From NCBI GenBank assembly GCA_015039315.1, contig WIDE01000038.1, positions 50,034 to 114,033 on the forward strand: 64,000 bases of DNA. The letters are read 5' to 3'. How positions within the stretch are numbered: position 1 is the stretch's first letter; every line of letters starts with the position of its first letter. Source of the DNA: Clavulina sp. PMI_390 (lineage: Eukaryota > Basidiomycota > Agaricomycetes > Cantharellales > Hydnaceae). Positions 56,997-64,000 of the stretch are shown here, piece after piece. The position numbers and the translations under genes were made by a program. The notes under the pieces were generated by a model. That model had not been told where the DNA came from. It searched no databases and was given only the letters and a program-made list of their open reading frames with translations.

Positions 56997-57448
56997 GATG
57001 GTTAAGGGGCAACCAAGTGTGGGTGTGTCCTTGGACTGCGAGCCCGGCGTGACGCAGCATGTTCCGGAGGGTGTCACGCGAGATGTGAGTTGCGTGACTG
57101 ATCCGTGGGAAAAAGCGACTGAACACACTTTTTCTTGGATACGACGCACTAATTCGCATCAAGGATTGCACAGCACTGGAAAGATTGACCTGATTGAACG
57201 CCCTGCATTTGTATACGCATTCTTCTGCCATCTGTGTTTGACAGACTGCACGTGATGGCATTCGATCGGCGTCCCTCGGGTGGGCCTCCCACATGCTCAA
57301 ATCTAAGTTGAATCGCATCCGGCCCTATACTGTACATGATTTTGTGGTCGTCGTTGAATACATGCACTCTCAGAAAGGAAAGGGCCTCCTCTAATTGCCC
57401 CTCGGCCATCTGGCCCTCTCTCTTCTCTTCCCCCCCACCACCACTGCG
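56997..57448. other. Divergent promoter region
   Basis: Lies between the F-box array and the plus-strand membrane protein gene. Pyrimidine-rich just before 57449. No gene supported. Confidence 0.45.
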
Positions 57449-59907
57449 ATGCGTCCCCAGCGTCTGTGTCGTTGGCCACTCTGGGGCGCGCTCCTGCTCC
57501 TGTCGTCTGTCGCCGCCACGCAGATCATCATAGATGACACCAGTTCCTCAATCATCTACACGGGATCGGGCTGGCAGGACGATACTAGTTCATACAATGC
57601 AGGGGGCTCAGCGCACCAGACAGATATTCCGGGCAATCAGGCCGCACTCAACTTCACTGGTATGTCTTGACGCATTTCGCACCTGCTAGTACTGCGCGCT
57701 GAACGAACACATCTACTGTGATTTTTCATAGGTAATTCGATCGTCATGTATGGGAAGACTATGTATGGTGGCGCCGAGTTCTCGTTCTCGGTCGACGGCA
57801 ACGTCAAGGAATGTTCGTGCTACCAGAGCGACGCGAGCACGACTACCTACCAGGTCACCCTGTGCCAGACGACGGGCTTGCAGTCGGGTACCCACCAGCT
57901 CCTTGTTACGCATGTTGGTCAGGCGAACACTTGGCTTAATGTTGACCAGTTCATGTAAGCCCTTTCTCATCCTCCCCTCCTTTCCTTTCTCCTCTGTCTG
58001 TATGGCGTATTTGGTAACTCATTTCGGGTTCTTGATTATAGTGTCACTTCACAAGACGGTGCTTCGCCGCCGAGGTCAGTTGGGCACCGACTGCTCCACC
58101 ATTGTACATCCACAAGCGCTCATTCTATTGCTGGTTATCTCCATTCAGTTCTACAGCCTCGAGCAACTCGCCCACCTCCCCCGCTGGGTCCAGTGGCTCA
58201 CATGGCTCTAGTCATACAGGTGCTATCATCGGCGCCGTGGTAGGCTGCATCGGCGCTCTTGCCCTCGCGATCATCTTCCTCCTGGTACGAGCGATGCGCA
58301 GGCGCCGCATTGCTCGCGAACTTCCTTCTTCCCCGGCAAGCGATCCGGGCTCTGACAGCTCGCTAAAAGGAGGTGACGGTCCCACTCCTCCGGGGTATAC
58401 CACCAGCAAGGGCAGAGGCCATCGCGGCACCAGCTCAATAAGCAGGCTCCCACTTTTGTCAAAACACGGGCGATGGCCGAGCGACGCGACAGTCACCTCC
58501 CTTTCGTCCGCCTCGAGCAATAGTCAGGTCCTTGATATCACCACTCCCGAAGCTGCCCACTTTCCAGCGGGCATCAGCGCCTTTCCTCCAAGCGTTGGTA
58601 GTGGTAGCAGTGGCGGCGTTATGGGTGGCACTGAGATGATCCTTTCTCATGCTGCCGTTGCTGATCGATCGGGTACCGCATTCCCAATCTCAGTGCCACC
58701 GCCACAACAGCCTGCCCCGAATGTCACACTGTCAACGTCGATCTCCAGATCAGGTTCTTTACATCAGCCGACACCGGGAACTTTACCTCCGCCTCTGAAA
58801 TCTCCTCCACCGCTGTCCCCTTCATCAAGCTTTGAGGCGTCAGGGGCAGCGGCAGCGGCGTCCGCGGCTGCTGCAGCTCCCGTTATGGCAATGGTCCCTT
58901 CGTCTCCCACCGTCTCCTCTCCAGCAGGCAACCAGACTTCTCCAGCAACAGCTACACCCACCTCGGCGCCGTATCAGAGTCGTCCACTATCGACCATCAT
59001 AGAGAACGACGCGAGCACAATCCAGAGCAGTCCCAGCCCAGGCCCAAGCTCCCCTGTCAGCGTCACGGCGCCGAGCCCGGGCCCTAGCGAGCTTAGCTCG
59101 GGCAGTGGAGGAGGGCGCCCGACTTCGGGCACGGGCTCGTCGTACTATACTGCGTCTGTCGCGGCAGTTACGCCGTTGCCACCCTCTGGTAATGATGCAA
59201 TTACGATCCCACCGAGGATGGTCCGATTCCAAAGCTTTGCTCTGGACGATGCGAGTGACAGCGATGCAGCCTCGACTGTTGCGCTGAGTCGCTCTGCCTC
59301 GATGTCCTCAGATGTGGGTCCCACCCCGACTCAAGAAGTACCGACACCACCACAGCAGCAGCAGCATTCTCGCTCGAACTCGGGAGAGTCCTCTACATCC
59401 GTCGGTACATCAACGCCGGACTCGTCACTGGCGGCACCAGGCACTGCTCCCGCTCCCGTCACAGTCCCAGAATTAGCACCTCCTCGCATGCCTGCGCTCA
59501 ACCACTCCGACTCTTTCGCATCCACTGTGAGCGGTAACACGAACCCTGCTGACATACAGCAACCACGAGCGATCCGAGCACCCGTCCCGCGGTCCATCCA
59601 AGCGCGACGACCTCCTCTCCTGCGCTTCCACTCCGCAGGGTCCAGCTCCACCTCCGACTTTAGTGTCTCCGGACCAGACTTTAGCACTACCGAAGCAGAG
59701 GAGGGTGTGGATGATGATGACGATATCATGTCGATTAGTTCGTTGGGTGAGCAGTCTGATTCACACCGCACGGGCGTGATCCCGCCTCCCATGGGGAGCA
59801 TCAGCCCGCCGCCGCCATCGTACCGCAGCGCTGCCGTGACCCCTGCGCTTGGGATGAGGAGACCGCAGTCGGTCGGCCTCACTGATGAGTCAGAGATGGA
59901 GATGTGA
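57449..59907 (+). CDS. Single-pass type I membrane protein with beta-sandwich-like ectodomain
   Basis: 741 residues in four exons: 57449-57659, 57732-57954, 58042-58074, 58149-59907. Order: signal peptide (RLCRWPLWGALLLLSSVAA), a ~125-residue extracellular domain beginning TQIIIDDTSSSIIYTGSGW and ending VGQANTWLNVDQF, a Ser/Pro/Gly stalk, one membrane span (GAIIGAVVGCIGALALAIIF) followed by an RAMRRRR stop-transfer, then a ~530-residue Ser/Pro/Thr-rich cytoplasmic tail. The ectodomain pattern (D-x-T-x-x-I-x-Y-x-G-x-W) recurs in many agaricomycete membrane proteins and resembles galactose-binding-type sandwiches. Function and ligand are unknown; a cell-wall sensor is a guess. The frame beginning at 58102 is only a read-through of the last intron. 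Confidence 0.85.
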
Positions 59908-60560
59908 TTGATATGGACACTATGAATACCTCTTGCTTCTTTCCTCTTTTTTTTTTTTTCACGATTTACGTCGTCGTTTCTTTCTTTCTTTCTTTGCTTT
60001 ACCTTGGGGCTTGTGAGGGTTGTCTTAGGCTAGCTTTTTGTACTAGTTTTTACCGTGAGGCTACTTTCCAAATCATCATCTGTACTTACAATGACCGCCT
60101 TGTCCTTTGTAAGTTCCCGATGGTTAAATACTATGAGAATATCACGAGCCTCGTGGTGGATACCAGTCGTATGCCAAGCTCTCCTGAGATTCGCTGGGAG
60201 GAATGACAAGCAGTTAATTTTTCTCACGGAGTTTGCTCGTTTATCCGCCCACCATGTGAGTGCCTCCAACATTGGAAATAATCGCGGCAAGAAGTCAAGA
60301 CAGTCTGTATAGGAATCAAGAACCGAGGATGTCGACTTCCGAGTTTCTACCACCCGAGCTGCACATTGAGATTTCACAGCTTTGCGTCCCTTGCTCCCAA
60401 GCCAATCTGGGGTTCGCCGTTCGTGAATAGGCTTCGAGGGCTAGTATTATATGCGTGAGTAGAGAGCAGTGGATTCGAAACTCGCAGACGCTTACAAACC
60501 CTCATTTGTGGAGGCTCATTTCAATCTAGCGGCAGGTGCCGATATCGCTGACCTAGAAAT
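59908..60560. other. Intergenic with simple repeats
   Basis: 3' untranslated region with a T run near 59949 and a (TTTC)n tract near 59978-59995, then the promoter of the next gene. A short alternative upstream exon for that gene cannot be excluded. Confidence 0.45.
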
Positions 60561-62345
60561 ATGGATGATCAATCATCCACCACTACTCTGCCTCAAGTCA
60601 AGGCTGGTCCTCTCTGGCTACAAAAAATCAATTCGGATATCATCTTCTCCATCACTACGTGGCTAAATCCGCTATCTATACTATCGCTCAGCTTGGTAAG
60701 TCCGTCACGGTTGAAGTTATCCCAAAGGTGTCAGGCAGTGTCATCATGGGGAGTGGGTAGATCTATTATTGATTTACTTCTGTAGACCTGTAGATATCTT
60801 CGATACACCGTTAGGGATGATCGGCTCATCTGGAGCCACGCTATGCGGCACACTGCTGCTGAACATTGCATTGCTCCTCACTCGCTCGATGACCTATCCA
60901 TCAATGATCTTAGGCTCTTCTCCACACGCCCAGCTCGGCTCATGAAGTATCTCAAGAATCCAGAAAATTCCCCTCAGGTTAAAATCACAAAATGCACGCT
61001 TGACTTTGGGCCACTTCTAGCTGCTCCGTCTTCTGGCAATACTAAGTTGACCCCCGAGCTGGAATATCTCGCCGCTGATATCCTCCAAGGAGGGCGGTGG
61101 ATCATATCTGGAGCCATAAATCACACAACTCAGACAACCTATATCTGTTGTTGGGATCGTTTGGGATTTATCTCGGAAGATATTCCTCTTCAACCAGTTG
61201 CGACCGTCACATGGGAGGGGTTCAGGCCAAAGAAGCCCAGGAGGGGAGCGAACTGGTTGCATGCACAGCTTGGTGAAAATAGATCTGTCGTGCTGGCCAT
61301 CCCCGTGCACCGCTGGGAGAGGTGGGCATGAAATTCTGACGCAGCTAATTCCAACACTCTCGTTCTCATTCTGTTCTTCTCTGATAGCACTTGGTCGATA
61401 TCTTATGAGCTCCTCCGCATCCAGTGGACTCCTAATGAACATGTGCCCACCATTGAAAGCGCTGCCCGCTTGGCGCAGGCTGACTACCATGCCTTAGACA
61501 ACGATACTTCTGATTATCGCCTTGAGGGTCCTTATTTGATACTGGAGAGCATGGAGGGAATCGTCATCTGGGACTGGCAGCATGATGAGATTGGTCGTGC
61601 CGATGACGAGGGACACGAGTGGGTATGACTTTTTCTTTATATCTTAGCCTTCTTGTCTCTCAGAGTGCTTTCTTGTTAGGCTAACGGAGCAGGCTTCCTA
61701 ATGGCCACTATCCCACCATATCTCTTCATTATTCATCGTCATATGGGTCATATATCTGTCACAGAGATCCCACAACTGCAGCCTGTGGGAACTGCTGAGT
61801 CCCTCGAGCGGATCTGCCCTCCCTCCAGCATATCTTATCCATTGATAACGGATATGGAAGTTTATGATACTTCTGGCTTCTTCATCATTGACAGCTGGAA
61901 GCCCCCTTCACACCGTTCAGGGATGGTAGTGCTTTACACAGATCGATACCCCAAGGATGAAGGACCACTTGTTCATGTTATCTCTCTCCGTCCAACAGCC
62001 GCAGTACCGCCTCGTCCATCTTGCGTCCTCCAGTCAAAAGAACCGTTTCCAGGTGATTGGATGGATTTCAATTGTATGTCAGTGCTCAATGGGGTTGGAG
62101 CCGTGCTTCTCGACCGCCCGCTTAGTTTTAGCTGGGAAGAGGACGTTCTCGGCCTTCGATTCCACTCTTTTACAGAAGAGGGTGTTCTTGACACGCCGAT
62201 AGATCGCCGATACGATTTTTCCCTCCCGTGCCATGGTAACCCGTCGTCGATTTGCTTGGTGTCGGGGGTGGCAATCCTGAAAAGTCAGGACCCCGGCATT
62301 GATCCATACACCCAGGTCGTTGGAATCATCTCCCTTGAGTTCTAG
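60561..62345 (+). CDS. F-box-like protein, third type
   Basis: 523 residues in four exons: 60561-60695, 60786-61321, 61388-61622, 61680-62345, with frame kept at each junction. The N-terminus carries an F-box-like helix set, LWLQKINSDIIFSITTWLNP then LSILSLSL|TCRYLRYTVRDDRLIW. The rest (YICCWDRLGF, LEGPYLILESMEGIVIWDW, LFIIHRHMGHISVTEIPQL) suggests a beta-rich, WD-/kelch-like domain and not leucine-rich repeats, so it is a different architecture from the tandem arrays. The start at 60561 is the first ATG before the F-box. The role as ubiquitin-ligase adaptor is inferred only from the F-box-like part. Confidence 0.8.
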
Positions 62346-62612
62346 CCCATTACATCTAGACTTTTATGGAGACTAATGGCTTTTCCTCTAAATTTTATAT
62401 ATCACTGTCTTCCATGGGTTGTCCCTCTCGCGTGCACCTTTGTATAGATGTGGTACCATTGACTGGGTCTTGCCCCCCTTAGGATTACAGAATAGCTCTA
62501 CGTAGGATAAACTCTATCATATTTATCCAAGTTCCTCTACGGGAACCCACACCGATCGCTCAGAAAACTAATCACTATAAGACTAAAACTGCCCTCTGCG
62601 AAAAAACCTCAT

Positions 62613-63908
62613 TCATGCACTGACCTCATACACCCGGTGGCCAAAAGTCTCTCGAATGTGACCCCAGAACTCTCGATCGTCAACCGGGAACGTTTTGTGA
62701 GGATCATAGCCCAAACGTACATTCGGGTATGATTCAAGAACGAGTACCAAAGCACTTCGCCAAGCGGCCAAATCATCCTGGTTTGTTCGTTTGATAACTA
62801 TTATTTGAAGGGCAGGATACGGGAGGGCAACACTTTTTGTGCCCTCTAATGCATTAATTTGGTGACCAAGCGTATGTGGAAGGAGAAGTACACGCAGAGC
62901 GGTGCTTGGTTCTGCCGCATATTCCAGAACGAGTTCCGCAAGCTGGGGAAATTCGAGTTTCGTGCGTAGTGGCTGCTCGTGGTTGTATGGCTGGGCTACA
63001 GAGATGTACAGCGTTCTTAGTAGTGGGAAGTAGACGTCGCCATCCGTTGGGCTGATGTCTAATGACGCCAATGACCAGTGCAATTCTTCAAGCAGGGGAG
63101 CATCAAAGAAGGGCGCCACGGTGTTATAGGAGTGGTCAAGGATTTTCAGGTTGGGGAGTGTAACAGGGGAGGGAGGGGCCTTCCCAAGCACATTGGCGCT
63201 CAGGAGAGACAGCGTCGTGATTTTGGTGGAAGAGGCAATGAACGGCATGGTCCACATATCCGGTATATTTTCCAGGCCAATGCTCAGATCATCGATTGGG
63301 TTACCAGGAATCGGGGCCATTGGGAATCCAATAATCATCACATCTCGAAGGGCGGTGAGAGATGAGGGTTCATTGAACACCGTCATGCTCGTATGCGAGT
63401 TGAAAAAGGCGGCGGTGTCCCCAAGAAGCACGAGGATATCAAGCCGTGGCATTGGCCCAGGGAGAGGGAATATAAGCGATGAGATCACAAGTCCGACTCG
63501 GTGAAAGCAAAATCCTTCACATCTCGGCAGGTGAGGAATAACAAGCTCGTACACTTGCATGAATGACTCGTGGGTGTCTTCTGTATCGAGTGGAGGGGAG
63601 AGAAGGAGGCATATGGCGCGGGTCCCTGAGCGCATCAAAAAGGTTTGGATAATCGAGCGCCCAATGTCCACTCCCCTCTCAAAATGATACGCCGCTATGA
63701 CGATCCATGTCCATAGCTTTGATGTTCCGACTGCGATATTTCGCCAGCGCGATGATGTTGAAGTAACGGTAAGGAGCAACTTAAGGTGTTGCAGGCCAGT
63801 GGCGTCAAAATCGTCCAAAGTGGACTCGGATACATAAGTGTAGTGCTCAAAGATCTCCGCCAACAATTCATCAGGAAGGCCATCGATCACGTTCATGGCG
63901 TTCGTCAT
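62613..63908 (-). CDS. F-box protein, main subfamily, distal copy
   Basis: 431 residues, single exon, starting MTNAMNVIDGLPDELLAEIFEHYTYV. A contiguous ATG is used; no AG|G acceptor precedes the F-box, so this copy lacks the split start. F-box continuation SRWRNIAVGTSKLWTWIVI. It is a close relative of the plus-strand gene at 32919-34269 (shared QVYELVIPHL, SPPLDTEDTHESFMQ-type region, LRVLLLPHTLG, YPNVRLGYDPHKTFP). It ends FWGHIRETFGHRVYEVSA. It is separated from the eight-gene array by two unrelated genes. Confidence 0.87.
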   Translation of the reverse strand: MTNAMNVIDGLPDELLAEIFEHYTYVSESTLDDFDATGLQHLKLLLTVTSTSSRWRNIAVGTSKLWTWIVIAAYHFERGVDIGRSIIQTFLMRSGTRAICLLLSPPLDTEDTHESFMQVYELVIPHLPRCEGFCFHRVGLVISSLIFPLPGPMPRLDILVLLGDTAAFFNSHTSMTVFNEPSSLTALRDVMIIGFPMAPIPGNPIDDLSIGLENIPDMWTMPFIASSTKITTLSLLSANVLGKAPPSPVTLPNLKILDHSYNTVAPFFDAPLLEELHWSLASLDISPTDGDVYFPLLRTLYISVAQPYNHEQPLRTKLEFPQLAELVLEYAAEPSTALRVLLLPHTLGHQINALEGTKSVALPYPALQIIVIKRTNQDDLAAWRSALVLVLESYPNVRLGYDPHKTFPVDDREFWGHIRETFGHRVYEVSA

Positions 63909-64000
63909 TAACTCTTCAGGGGTTTCTCGATGAAATGCTCTATAGAATGAGGAGGCTCACGCTGCATATATGAGTAAGCAAGCGGTGCTAGCCACAGAGC

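Noticed and set aside
58102..58148. ATG at 58102 as start of the membrane protein
   Set aside because: It is intron read-through; the signal peptide and ectodomain lie in earlier exons joined in frame.

Overview
The window is nuclear DNA of a filamentous fungus, most likely a basidiomycete of the Agaricomycetes. The evidence is many short GT-AG introns (mostly 50-90 nt) with fungal branch points, a nuclear tRNA-Ser with a long variable arm, a serine-rich single-pass membrane protein, and a very large F-box family. A Rhizoctonia/Ceratobasidiaceae-like source is a guess from overall gene style. No database search was possible. Exon models were built by hand from splice signals, phase and comparison between the paralogs inside the window.

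Layout. 1-1.75 kb: an F-box protein that may be truncated by the window edge. 2-16.2 kb: three tandem five-exon genes for wax-synthase-type MBOAT acyltransferases, with duplicated upstream blocks. F-box genes or pseudogenes on the minus strand are mixed in. The block also holds an orphan MBOAT upstream block, a perfect-looking hairpin, short direct repeats and a solo LTR with a 5-bp target-site duplication. 16.7-19.7 kb: a nine-exon S9 (prolyl oligopeptidase clan) serine peptidase. 21.4-26.0 kb: a C2H2 zinc-finger transcription factor with a long Ser/Pro/Gln tail. 26.8 kb: tRNA-Ser(AGA). 27.2-36.1 kb: more F-box genes, several broken. 36.5-39.5 kb: an ArsB/citrate-transporter-like membrane protein. 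41.7-43.2 kb: a zinc peptidase of the plant basic secretory protein (BSP) family. 44.2-57.0 kb: eight consecutive minus-strand F-box paralogs. 57.4-59.9 kb: a type I membrane protein. 60.6-62.3 kb: a divergent F-box-like protein. 62.6-63.9 kb: one more array-type F-box gene.

The dominant theme is local birth-and-death evolution of F-box genes: about 20 loci in 64 kb, from at least four unrelated-looking subfamilies, with four near-intact copies disabled by one lesion each and two heavily decayed relics. F-box proteins normally act as substrate receptors of SCF ubiquitin ligases, but no substrate can be read from the sequence.

The most unusual signal is that in ten paralogs of the main F-box subfamily the initiator codon appears to be split by the only intron: exon 1 ends in AT and exon 2 begins with G. 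Because the intron starts GT, the unspliced transcript also carries an AUG at the same place.
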